NCBI GenBank assembly: GCA_933207985.1 | Contig: OW240915.1 | Span: 122,555,641-122,619,640 of the forward strand | DNA: 64,000 nt | Direction of reading: 5' to 3' | Origin: Pelobates cultripes | Lineage: Eukaryota; Chordata; Amphibia; Anura; Pelobatidae | In this document: positions 1 through 10,125 of the stretch, in pieces | How positions within the stretch are numbered: the stretch's first letter is position 1 | How the letters are laid out: every line of letters begins with the position of its first letter | Position numbers and translations under genes: made by a program | Notes under the pieces: generated by a model | Told to the model about the DNA's origin: nothing | Databases searched by the model: none | Seen by the model: the letters and a program-made list of their open reading frames with translations, nothing else

Positions 1-1
1 T

Positions 2-439
2 GACTGTACTGCTCCATCTCTGGATGATAATAACATCGGAGATGACTTCCTAGAAGAGCAATTGCTATCTCCTTATAAAGTTTATGACGAGGAATACTGT
101 CGACCACTACCATGGGTATACATTGATGGTTGTTCATATCACCACGTCGTTGGTGCTGAACGGAAGTTAGTTGCAGGTATCGGAATCGCCTGGACAGGTG
201 ATTATCCCAATGTATCTATAGGATACAATATTGGTCCCAAAAGCAGTCAGATAGCCGAACTCTGTGCAGTATATAAGACCATTCAAATGGCAATAGAATA
301 TGGTATCAAAGAATTTGTTATTATAACTGATTCCAATTATGTTCGCAACAGTTTCGTCGAATATCTGCCTAGCTGGAAACGTAACCAAATGCTGGAAAGC
401 AATAACAAACCTGTTAAACATGGAAAAAAATTTTGTTAA
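2..439 (+). pseudogene. pol: Retroviral pol: RNase H domain, ended by an in-frame stop
   Basis: The frame is open from base 2. It shows the RNase H fold landmarks: the first acidic block YIDGCSY (about residues 39-45), the helix with SQIAELCAVY carrying the catalytic Glu, and ITDSNYV carrying the next Asp. TAA at 437-439 interrupts the domain, but the same frame continues directly at 440 with the C-terminal RNase H segment (KKTKGHS... GNDLADSLAKQ, last catalytic Asp). So this is a single nonsense change, not a frameshift. The domain degrades the RNA strand of RNA-DNA hybrids during reverse transcription. Confidence 0.85.
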
Positions 440-2023
440 ATCGATGAGTTGGTTAAGGAAAATGGTTTAACCATATATTGGAAGAAAACCAAAGGCCATT
501 CTAAAATAGAAGGTATTGACAAGGATGGTAATGACTTAGCCGATTCACTGGCAAAACAAGCTGCCATCGATGGTGAAACCCTAAATATTGATGATCTTAT
601 GGGCTCAATTCATGTTGAAGCCATAACTAGACGACAGGCTAGAGATAATGCCGACTTAAACGTCGTGCAATGGAGTCAAGAAGCTCATAATGAGGACCTG
701 ATTACCAGTCAAAAGAATGATCCCGTCATAGGCATATTCTATAGACATATAGAAGACCCTACTGCCTATCCCATCACAGATGAGGATTGCAAAGTTAATG
801 AAGATTTACGAATCTTGATGAGATATAAAGTCCAATTTAGTATCATGGATGGGTTACTGGTCAGAACTTCTAAACATGGTATACAACAATGGGTAGTCCC
901 AACTGTATACAGAGGGTTAATGCTCCAACACGCACATGATGCACCTACATCTGGGCATCGTGGTGATAAGATCACATATGAGATATTGCGTGATTATGCA
1001 TATTGGCCACACATGTTAAGGGATGTTAAGACATACTGTCAGGGATGCTTGATTTGTCCGCAATATCAACCCCATGGTCCAACCCATCGTGCACCACTTC
1101 AGAAGAGGGGGGTGTCATTACCCTGGTCTGATATTCAAATTGACTTTATAGGTCCTGTAACAAGATCTTCAAGAGGTAACAAATACATGTTAACCGTTAC
1201 ATGTATGTACACAAAGTGGATAGAGTGTTTGCCTTGTAAAGAGAACACGAGTACCGTGTGCGCCACTTTGTTGATTAACCATGTCTTTTCCAGGTTCGGT
1301 CTGCCTCAAAGAATTGAGTCAGACAGAGGTAGTCATTTTACCAGAGAAGTAATGGCTAAGATGTGGAACATTCTAGGTGTTAAACGAAAGCTACATATTG
1401 CATACCGCGCTGCGTCTAGCGGGGGGGTAGAGCGATATAACCAGTCTATCGTTAATATTCTGAAGAAATATGTTAAGGAGTCTGGTAAAGACTGGGACAT
1501 TAAATTGCCCCTAGTTTTAATGGCGATTAGAGCTGCACCTAGCACTGCTACCAAATTGTCACCTTTTGAATTGATGACAGGAAGAAAGATGGTTTTACCA
1601 CAGCATTTACTATATCGTACTTCAGATCATAACTTGATCAATACTGCCACTACGCATCAGTATATCGAAGATTTACGCAAGCATTTACAGCATGCGTTTG
1701 CTTTTGCCCAAAATAATCTAGAAAAAGCAGCGACAGGGGTTAAGACCTATTACATTCTAAAAACCACAAAAAAGGAATATGAGATCACAGATCAAGTCTA
1801 TCAGTATAATTTTGCGCGAAATCAAGTCAAGGAAAAGAAATTTTTACCTTCTTGGAAAGGGCCATATGTCATTATTGACAAAATTTCCCCAGTAGCGTAT
1901 AAGATAAAAATTCCTAAGGATGGCGATTTTATTGAAAAGTGGGTTCACATTAACCAGTTGCGTGCTTGTCATCCTAAATCTCAATTAAGGATTATAGGTG
2001 CGGATTCAGACGCAGAAGGGTGA
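440..2023 (+). pseudogene. pol: Retroviral pol: end of RNase H plus integrase
   Basis: Integrase joins viral DNA to host DNA. After the end of RNase H comes a linker and then the HHCC zinc domain (HAHDAPTSGHRG and CQGCLIC), then the catalytic core with D in IDFIGP, D in ESDRGSHF and E in GGVERYN, giving the D,D-35-E triad. A C-terminal SH3-like segment follows (FLPSWKGPYVII...). The frame is open to TGA at 2021-2023 without a further break. It is in the same frame as the RNase H block upstream, separated only by the stop at 437-439, so the two once formed one polyprotein. Confidence 0.9.
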
Positions 2024-2387
2024 ACGACTAACCTGGATGAATGCTTGATTCACGTGGTATCGTATGATGTGAATTGTTGTGATGTGCCATGATCTCATGT
2101 ACGTTCATGTCATTAACCATTTCCTTGCCATCCAATAACTACATTTTCTAAGCAGGTTACTAGCTTGTTTAACTGCTATAGGCATATTGCTGAGGAGTCA
2201 GTAATAAATGTAGTGAGGGATGAAGTTATAAAAATAGAATTAGAGAGAATACATATGTTGATGAATCGTAATAATGTGTTGTCCTAGGCCAAGTGATGTC
2301 ACACTGTTATAAGTTTGTATGCTTAACAAACCTTGAATCATTAGTAGATAAGTCTGAAACGAGTTCCTGATCCGTGACTGTCGAAAG
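2024..2387 (+). other. pol-env intergenic stretch
   Basis: No coding frame or domain is visible between the pol stop and the Env start. In retroviruses this interval would contain the env splice acceptor, but I could not pin one down by eye. Confidence 0.4.
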
Positions 2388-2925
2388 ATGTCCAAGAAGG
2401 ATGTGGCGTGTTTCTGGATCGTACTGCTCCTGTGCCAAGAGCTACGGACCGACCCGATCGCAGAGATGGGACCATCCTCCGGCATCCTGATTCAAGAGAC
2501 ACCAGGGTTCATATTAACAGAGAAGTAGATCCTGACCCAACGTGTGTTCGTCAGCTTGGACCCCAAGATTTCCATCGAGAAGGCATACAACATTTCATCG
2601 ATGCAGCTTCCTGAGTTACAGACTTGGTACCAGATGCACCTCCAAAGAGCACAGGACCGTGTGCGAAACATCTTGGAGCAAGCCCGGAAACCATTTGTAT
2701 CCAGTTCTATTCCGATGAGCAACCGACCCAAAAGGTTCCTCACCGCAATAATTGTTGCATTAGTTTGTGCCACTGTCGGTGCAGTTGTCGCAACTGGAAT
2801 GTCTGCAGCCAACTCTATTACTGTCCAAAAGCTGGATATGGAAATCTATGCGCTAAAGCAACACATTAACGATGGTCATCAGGTGATAAACCAGCAAAGA
2901 ACACTTCTCCAAGATGTGTTAACTA
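2388..2925 (+). pseudogene. env: Env N-terminal part: short first subunit, furin site, fusion peptide
   Basis: The frame starts at ATG 2388 with a hydrophobic leader (CFWIVLLLC) consistent with a signal peptide. TAG at 2526-2528 breaks it. About 116 codons from the start is a basic RPKR site (ends 2735), followed at once by a hydrophobic Ala/Gly/Val-rich segment and then a heptad-like helix (QKLDMEIYALKQHI). That is the layout of a class I fusion protein with a very short first subunit, as in F proteins, unlike the roughly 400-residue surface subunits of gammaretroviruses. The frame stops at the junction with an antisense gypsy fragment near 2925. The allocation to an F-like class is inference from layout. 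Confidence 0.7.
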
Positions 2926-3602
2926 TTGTGCCCTCTTTTCCCACAGTATAGACATAGACCATGGGTTCTCCTGCGATCTTTTTCCTTTGGGGGCAATCTA
3001 GTTCTGGTGAAGCCAATCTCCATGGGTTCCTCCATGTCGACTGGCGTTTCACTGCTAGCGCGAGTGTAAACAGGGTTACAAGGCGGGTCCCTGAAAGTGG
3101 GTTCATGCTGCAACATGATGGGATTTTTGTATCCATAAAACAATTTCTCTTCTCTCGGCAACCGGGTTCTGCGAGAACCTGAAGTAGGCTTGGAAGTTGC
3201 TTTTATCGCTGCAAAACACTGGGAATCCATTGCGGACATAAACAACTCCCAGGAGTCCAAGACAGTACTTCTCTCCTGCAACTTCTGGTGTGCCCACGCC
3301 TTAATCCGCCCGGTACATAGGTTAATAGCGGAGCGTACTTTGATAAAGTCAGTGGCGTAGGTTCTCGATTTCAGGGCAAATAGTAGCTCACAATCCGTCT
3401 TGAACATCGGAAAAGCAGAACGGGAACCGTCGAACCTGTCAGGCATAAAGACATACGGTTCTGGGCATACATGTTCCAGGACTGGAAGCGTTGCTCCTTT
3501 AAATGCCAATGAATGTCTCTGCAAATCTGTAACATTCTGGGACAGGTTGGAGACTTGCTCGGCCAGGGAGGTGAGTAACTTGTATAACTCTGCGGACTCC
3601 AT
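2919..3602 (-). pseudogene. gag: Ty3/gypsy Gag fragment with zinc knuckle
   Basis: The antisense frame gives about 227 residues: an N-terminal coiled-coil-like stretch (ELYKLLTSLAEQVSNLSQNV), a capsid-like middle (PDRFDGSRSAFPMFKTDCELLF, typical of gypsy Gag in lower vertebrates), and the start of a CCHC knuckle (CLYCGKRGH). The knuckle is cut off where the retroviral Env resumes near 2925, so the element is truncated within gag. Its ATG lies just inside its own LTR/leader (LTR at 3616-4216), as expected for a 5' end read on the minus strand. Confidence 0.85.
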
Positions 3603-3615
3603 TGGTCAGTTCATC

Positions 3616-4216
3616 TGTAACGGAGTCTTACCTGATAGGGAGTCCAGCTCGCAGAGTTATACGCTCACCCTTGCAAAGTAGACACAGACCAGGGTGACCA
3701 GGTAGACGCCACCTGCCACCTGACTGCCACCTGTGCACGGGGGCTTTCCAGGAAAAGTGCTCCAAGACTCAGTACAGCAGGGATAAGCAGAAGCGTGGTC
3801 AAGGGAAGCCAAAATCAGGGAAGCCAGAGGTCAGAGTAGTCCAGGAGGAAAGCCAAGGTCAGAAGCCAGAATAGACAAGAATCACTGGAACGCAGGTACA
3901 GAGTAACAGGAACCAAACAAGAGAACCAGCGTCAATGAACTGACACCCCTCCCAGGGTGAGGCAGGCTTTTATACCTTGTTAATTAGGTATCTGATTCAG
4001 CTGGAGAGATACTGACAGATCAGAGCCTTTGGTGAAGTCCAGCCCCCTGGTGCTGCAGGCAATACAAGTATAAATAGGAGTTATCCAAAGTCCTGAAATG
4101 GCTCAGAGGGAAGATAGCAGGATACGGTGTAGAACAACCATAGTTCAAATCCCCTATCGGGCGCTTCCGGAGCGACCACGTCTGGCAGACTGGATGTCAC
4201 GGCGTGAACCCTGACA
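3616..4216 (-). mobile_element. Gypsy LTR (antisense, 5' LTR of the gag fragment)
   Basis: Read on the minus strand the block begins TGTCAGGGTTC and ends CCGTTACA, i.e. TG...CA, and leads directly to the gag start through a short leader that would hold the primer binding site. About 601 bp. A TATA-like stretch (GTATAAAAGCC on the minus strand) lies mid-LTR near 3970. The 3' LTR and the rest of the element are missing, so either it was truncated on insertion or a deletion followed. Confidence 0.75.
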
Positions 4217-4219
4217 GAG

Positions 4220-5113
4220 ATGGGGAGTGCTATACCTCTCTTAATTGATCCGGAACATATGGAGATTTGCTTTTTATTGGCCATACCATATGTAACTCCC
4301 AAAAACATTTTTCAAATGAAAACAATCTATAATGTCGGTACATGGAAGGAAAATATCCACGTAAAAGTCCAAACCCCAGATGTTTTGGCTTTTCAACCGT
4401 GGGTACCAGATAGGTATTCAATACCCATTTTGAATGACTGTGAAAAATTCAAAGACAATAATTTCCAATGTGATGGAAAACCTTTTGTGTACGATTCTAC
4501 CAATGCTTTGTGTGGGATCGAGTACCTTAAACATGGCTCTGAAACATGTCAAGTAACTATGTCAAAAACCGACAGTAATGCGTTAGTACATGCTATCTTA
4601 GTAAAAGATAAATGGTTGGTAAGCACGTGTCTTAAAAACATAAGTGTTTTTCGCAGGGACCAGGTGACTAATAAAGTAATTGCCTTACCAGCACCTGTCT
4701 CACTGATCAAGGTACCCCACGACTCTCGTATCACCATCGGTGACGTTAAGCTATACCCAGTGTACACTGACGTAATCGAAAGTGCTATTGAGATGGTGGA
4801 TCCCTTCCAGAATCTAGATATCCCTCTAGATCCTAATCTTAAGTTCTTGCTGGACCATAAGCCCAACCACACTATCCAAATGTCAATCAGAAAAGATAAC
4901 ATTTCTGTGGATACATTTAAATACTCTGAGCTAGATACTGACCTTATTGCTCGTGTTGACTGGTTCATCCATGTTAAGATTGTTATTGGGTGTGCTATGA
5001 TAATAATGATATTATGGTTGATTGTACTAAGTGTAAAGTTCAAAACTCTTACAGGTACAAATATGTACAAAAATGTTCATTCCACGCACGGGCCTATGTT
5101 AGAAATGATGTGA
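4220..5113 (+). pseudogene. env: Env C-terminal part with transmembrane anchor
   Basis: The open frame resumes on the far side of the gypsy fragment and runs 297 codons. It has a mid-region rich in cysteines (CEKF, QCDG, LCGIEY, TCQV, TCLKN), N-glycosylation sequons such as NHT and NIS, and a hydrophobic anchor (IVIGCAMIIMILWLIVL) near the end followed by a short cytoplasmic tail. I see no CX6CC motif, the hallmark of gamma/epsilon transmembrane subunits, which again suggests an F-like type. It belongs to the same Env as the frame starting at 2388; I have not joined them. Confidence 0.75.
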
Positions 5114-5185
5114 TTGCACAATATGTCTGGTAACTTCTATAGTGCTTATTCATAAGCTAAATTAATTTTGGCTATGAAATGCACT

Positions 5186-5194
5186 AAAGGGGGG
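5186..5194 (+). other. Polypurine tract before the 3' LTR
   Basis: AAAGGGGGG sits three bases before TGTCAGGG, the start of the LTR. This is where plus-strand DNA synthesis would be primed. Confidence 0.6.
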
Positions 5195-5197
5195 TTA

Positions 5198-6813
5198 TGT
5201 CAGGGTATTTATATCGGCAGACATCTTGTGCTATGATAGAAATTAAAAGTGTATATTCTGAGTCACTCTGAACACTCTATCTGTAAAACTAACCACTTTC
5301 CCAGAGCTAAAGGAATGCATAGTATATACAAACCAAGTGATAAGGAGAACGGGGGTTGGACAGACTGTCTAAAATGTTAATGGAATAGATGCATATCTAA
5401 ACACAGACATTTGTGACAGAGGAGATTAAATAATAAAATTTTACTTTCTATATGTACAAGACCCCATTGTAAGTTTAAGGTGAAACATAGTTCATGAACT
5501 GCCATTTCAAAAATTATAGCAGGAATTGCGGACACTAAGTCTGGCACAAATGCTTTGAAGTGAAAGCAAACTTAAATTATGGTGGTCATTTGAGATAGGC
5601 CAAAATGACGTCAAAATAGCCAGGAAAGTTAACTCTTTCCTGGATAGGTATGTTTAGTGGGACAAGACTGCCCTCTATAGACCAAATACCTAAATTGCGA
5701 TCTGGAAGATAACCACACCTTTAGTGCTTCTATTGGGTTATCAACTGATGACGTACAGAGAGTCTGCCCCTTTAAAAGTTAGGACAAAGGGAAGATAGAG
5801 GGTATGCAAAGGAGGAAGGAAAAGAGGAGAGAGGAATTGGAAGTTTGGGGACTCCAACCTCCATGCAGAGAAACCCAGGACAACATCTGAGGCACTCTAC
5901 TCTTAAAACTCTAACACTTAGAATTTTACTGACTTTCTAACCAACACCACCTTTCACCATAACTCATGCACCTACAGACATCCAAATAAGTTCCTGAGAC
6001 TATCTACCAATCGGATGAAATATCTACTCAACTGGTAATTATACTGGTTTCGTTTAATTAATTAAATTAATTAAAATTTATTAATAGCAGGATATATGAC
6101 TGGATAAAGCACGGTCAGATTTCCATATTAAGAAATCCTAGTTAACTAAAGAATAAATAGTTATAAACATTCCATTCTGCAGGTGGAATTAAGAATAATT
6201 ATATATTGATGTGATATTATCACATGTTAGCATACCGTTGTTTTTATCCAGGTGTATTGATTTGCTCTAATATAAGATAGATATCTTTTAGACAAATTAG
6301 TCTGCTTATATAATATGGTAGATTCTCTTATTGGATGGTTCCAGGAAATGACTAATGAACTAGTTTAAATGTATTTTATTTAAAATTACATAAGAATAGA
6401 TCTTAATTACCTAGGGAGATCTAGCCAGCATTGAAAGGGTTATTCTAACTGTTAGCCAGGGTTTTATGGCCCTTCGCTGTGAAAAGTTTCGCTTTCTCTC
6501 TGTGAAAGATAGTCATAAATCGTCAAAAGTCTTGACAGAAAATGCTGTTTAGCCATTGAAATGTGTATAGCCATTCCTTTGTATTGCATATCATTCTATA
6601 CTGGATATTCATTGATTATTGTCAAGCATGTTACATATATTATTAATTAACTTGTTATTATAAATAAAATCTATTTTTATAACATTGTGATATTATTTAT
6701 ATGAAATACTTCTCACTTAACACGATAACGATATTTGGATCTGAGAATTGAATTAGTGGGCAATTCTCACTGTTACTATTATTATCCCATAAATATCCCC
6801 ACAATACCCTGTT
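5198..6813 (+). mobile_element. 3' LTR of the endogenous retrovirus, about 1.6 kb
   Basis: The LTR opens TGTCAGGGTATT and closes near 6811 with AATACCCTG, an imperfect inverted end. About 1.6 kb is long for a vertebrate retrovirus and nearer to spumavirus or some epsilon-like LTRs. It contains TGACGTCA-like and TGACGTA motifs (about 5607, 5750), a TTTAAAA box near 5772 and AATAAA near 6665 as candidate promoter and polyadenylation signals. The exact 3' edge is uncertain by a few bases because the last bases read TTA rather than ACA. Confidence 0.65.
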
Positions 6814-6837
6814 AGTCTGTTTGGAAAAGGGGAGAGA

Positions 6838-7941
6838 TGTGACGAGACCAATCTCGCCACATTGCATTGGAGAAGCCTGGTTGCTCGCCTGTTGCCTTTG
6901 GATTATGGCCCCATGTTAAAAGGCTTGATTTTTCCCCTGCAAAGACAAGAAAGCCGGGTCATTTGGTGCTTGCCCTGTTTGAGCAGTGATACCCAGATAG
7001 CTATGCCATGGAGCCCATTCGTATAATGAAAGACTATGGGAAAGACTTTGGCTCCATGGCAATTGAACTGTATGTGTGTGCTCTGAGCGCCATTCAGTAA
7101 TAATGTGCGCCCAGATCTGAGCTATCTGGGGATATGTTGCATGTCTGTATTTTATGTCATAAATGTAACCTTGTGTATTTTATTGTGTTTTACTGTCTTT
7201 TTGCTGCCATGTGTTCAATGGAGTTTTGCCTCTGTCTTTGGAGATAATTGGATTACTTCTAATTATCTCCAGGATAGAAGACTCTGTGGAATTGGTTTTG
7301 GGCAGAAAGGCCATGCTTCCTGTGGTCACAAAGGACTACGATCTATCGTTTGAACCACTGGACCAATTTGTATGATTTTGACGTATGTTTGTATTTGGAG
7401 TATGCTGATTCTGAAAATGTGAATTTATGTGAATGTGATGCATACTTTTCAAGTTATGAATAATGTGGAAAAATTGTATTTTTCTGCTTGTGCTAAATTA
7501 CATTACCCATTGTGTAAGGTAATTTAATCACATGCAGAGGGGATGATTTTGTGTGGGAGTGTCTGAGTGTATTGTATGTGTTTATTGGTTGTGTTCCAAA
7601 ACCCTGTGGGTGGTACTAATGTGTAAGAATGTGTACATAAGCACAATAAACCCACAGCTCTGTCTGTTCACTGCTTGACCCTCAACACGGAGCTTTGTCT
7701 CATTCTTGGGGGGATTCACTCTATGCTGTTATAGACTGATTGCCAGGAGTGTAAGCTGATTGTCTGCTTTTCCTGTTCGTCTGCTAGCAGCTATTTGGGA
7801 GGTTCCAGTTCGGGAGTTGGAGTGCTATTTTGTATCCAGTTCGGGAGTTTGGTGTTCTGCAGTAGCTGTGCCTGCATCACTGGAAAGGGGGACGATCGCC
7901 TAAACGGTTTTTACCCTGTGTGTGCAAAACGGTCCGTTACA
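6838..7941 (+). mobile_element. LTR (TGTGRCGA family), no matching target duplication
   Basis: Starts TGTGACGAGACC and ends GGTCCGTTACA. Contains AATAAA (about 7645) followed by the motif TTGACCCTCAACACGGAGC, which recurs in many LTRs of this window and probably marks R/U5. The two flanks (AGAGA and GCGTT) do not match, unlike other copies, which points to recombination with another copy or to a later deletion. No internal retroelement sequence is attached. Confidence 0.75.
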
Positions 7942-9036
7942 GCGTTCAACTGCAATTTGCCTCTCTCTCATTTATTGCACCAACACATATTATATACTGT
8001 TTTTTAAAGGACAGAAAGGGCTTTAATTTGATGTAAAAATGCTTATTTATTATAAAAAAATACAGAAAAAAAAAAAGAACAACTTTGTATTTTTTTACAG
8101 TTTTTGCAATAACAATGTGTGCATAATTAGTGCAGGTTAAGGAAAGTAATTAAAAATAAATTCATTTAGTTGTTCTGATTTACAGAATATATAATGTGTC
8201 TGGCATTTTAAGTTTTTTTGATAGTTACAGGTCACAAAGCACAAGGAGTAAAATAAACTTTTAATGTGGAGCGATTTTAGAATTTGGTATGTTTGTCTTG
8301 TAAGCTTAATAGCCATAAAAGAAAACCTAAGTTTGTTTTGACACTTTCTACATAGCCATTTTACCGCCAATCTCTGCTAAATATTGGAGTTAAATTGTGT
8401 TTTTTTTTGGCACACAAACTTATAACAAAGAACTTTTATTTTGAAAAGTTGGTGTGTGCTATTCCTGTAAAAAACGTTATTTTGTGTTCAGCTACATCTG
8501 CTGAGTACAACGATACCCTCATTGTATGTCTCTGGCACTATTTTGTGAAGCTACAGTGCCATATAGGAGACCTGTCCTTTTCAGTATTTACAGTAGAATT
8601 TTGAGAGATGGATTTAATGGGCTTCAATTTGGGGTATTTTAGCAGTTTGGCTGTTCAAAAACCCCCCACAAAGGCCTACCATTTGTAAAAGTAGACACTC
8701 CAGGGTATCTCATATGGTGTGCCTTAACATGCCCCCATTTTTTCACCAATATATGCCAAAGTATGTGGTAAAAAATAATTTGGGGCTTTTTTTACATATG
8801 GATTACATTTTTGCTGGGTATTTTGTATATTTCATATGTGCCACTAAGTTCAAACCCCCCATATTATGCTCAGCTAAGTCTTCTGAGAAAAACAATAAGC
8901 CCAATGTATGACCTAGACACTATTTTGTGAAGTTACAGTGCTGTAAAAGAAACGTGACAAGTTCAGGTTTTTAAGTGTGAATTTTCATGGAGGGTTTTGA
9001 TGCGTCCTTGTCCCACTTTGGAGCACTTGAGCAGGC
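7942..9036 (+). mobile_element. TTAA-type non-autonomous DNA transposon, left piece
   Basis: AT-rich sequence made of diverged internal units (a recurring 'ACCATTTGTAAAAGTAGACA...GGGTAT' theme) shared with 13470-15340, 32285-34241, 35745-37703 and 57678-60140. No protein of note. It continues at 13470 after PLE1. The left terminus is missing where the LTR ends at 7941. The family call rests on the right end of sister copies, which carry short inverted ends next to TTAA. Confidence 0.55.
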
Positions 9037-9051
9037 TACATATTACAACTA
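9037..9051. repeat. Target-site duplication of PLE1, left copy
   Basis: TACATATTACAACTA here is repeated exactly at 13455-13469. It brackets the whole inverted PLE1 pair, so the pair arrived as one insertion. Confidence 0.85.
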
Positions 9052-9437
9052 AAAGAAATGGATAATAAGTGGAGCGCTGATTAACTAGAAAATATATAGA
9101 TAAGAGATAAGGTATATAAATAGGAAACCTAACGACCTATATAATATCAAACAAAATATAAAATCAATAGAAGCACCTTATCATCTAGTTATTCATAATA
9201 GTCTCACTTACGTACTCAATAATAATTGTAAAACACAATTTATTAATAAACAAATAAAAATACCATCTGTTAAAAATAGTTATTTTAAGAAAAAAACCAT
9301 GCACAAAAGGAAAGAAAGTCCAGACCTTATTTGATAATCTCGGCGTCCCGAGTCAACCAAAAAGCATGCTGAAAAATATCATTTTAAAAGTCCTCTTTGA
9401 TGTATAAGTGCTGGCTTGTATCGATGGGAGTCAGACC

Positions 9438-9482
9438 CCTCCAAACGCGTTTCTCCGCTTCGGCGGCTTTCTCAATGGATGC
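9438..9482 (-). ncRNA. Degenerate hammerhead-ribozyme-like motif, PLE1 left arm
   Basis: On the minus strand the order is ATCCA, TTGAGAA, a GC-rich hairpin (GCCGCCGAAGCGG), GAAAC, GCGTT, TGGA. This follows the hammerhead layout known from Penelope-like elements, with a tiny stem III. The core has two departures from CTGANGA, so cleavage is doubtful. Its mirror copy is at 13136-13181. Confidence 0.4.
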
Positions 9483-10125
9483 GGTCTGCTTCGTTGTATC
9501 CGTTTATATAGCAGTAGCCGGCTTGCTGTTTCCCGGCAAAAAAATAGATGCTTACAGAAATGTGCTAACAATGTAAGCCTAATTAGCTACATAAGAGCAC
9601 AAATGAAAAACATTACAACATAGTATATTGTAATTCTTGTTACTATAGTAACACCCGCCTAAGCAGGTTCAAATATAACTGCCGTTTTCATTTGGCACAA
9701 CTAAGTACAAGAGAATAGTATATTATAATTCTTTTAATAGCAACCCTCGCCTAAGCAAGTTCAAATATAACTGCCGTTTGCATTTAGCACGACTAAGCAC
9801 AAGAGGATAGTAAAATTAATTAAAAAAATTTAAAAAAAAATTTTAAAAAAATTTTACTTAAGCAAAATTTATTATATAAAATAGGATAAATTGTATCTAT
9901 TAATTCTCATATAGATAATTACTATATTGAAACTAGGATCAATATTTTGACCTTGAAAATTTGTTCTTGAGGCAGTCTTGATGTTTTAAACCTTAATACT
10001 TGTACTGCCTCTATAGATTATATATCGTAAAAATTATATTTACTCTATAAAGAGCTAAGACTATTATTCTTAAAGGACCCAAAAAAAAAAAAAAAAAGGG
10101 GGGGAGGAGTGAGAGAAGAGGCAAT

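Larger units (their letters stand above)
1..6814 (+). mobile_element. Endogenous retrovirus, 3' part (RNase H to 3' LTR)
   Basis: The window opens inside pol and the order RNase H, integrase, Env, polypurine tract, LTR is that of a provirus read on the plus strand. Gag, protease, most of reverse transcriptase and the 5' LTR lie before the window. Damage is light: one in-frame stop in RNase H, one stop in the Env N-terminal part, and one antisense gypsy insertion in Env, so the copy looks fairly young. Genus was not settled; the integrase is of the Ty3/retrovirus type and the Env is unlike the usual gamma/epsilon type (see Env entries). Confidence 0.85.
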
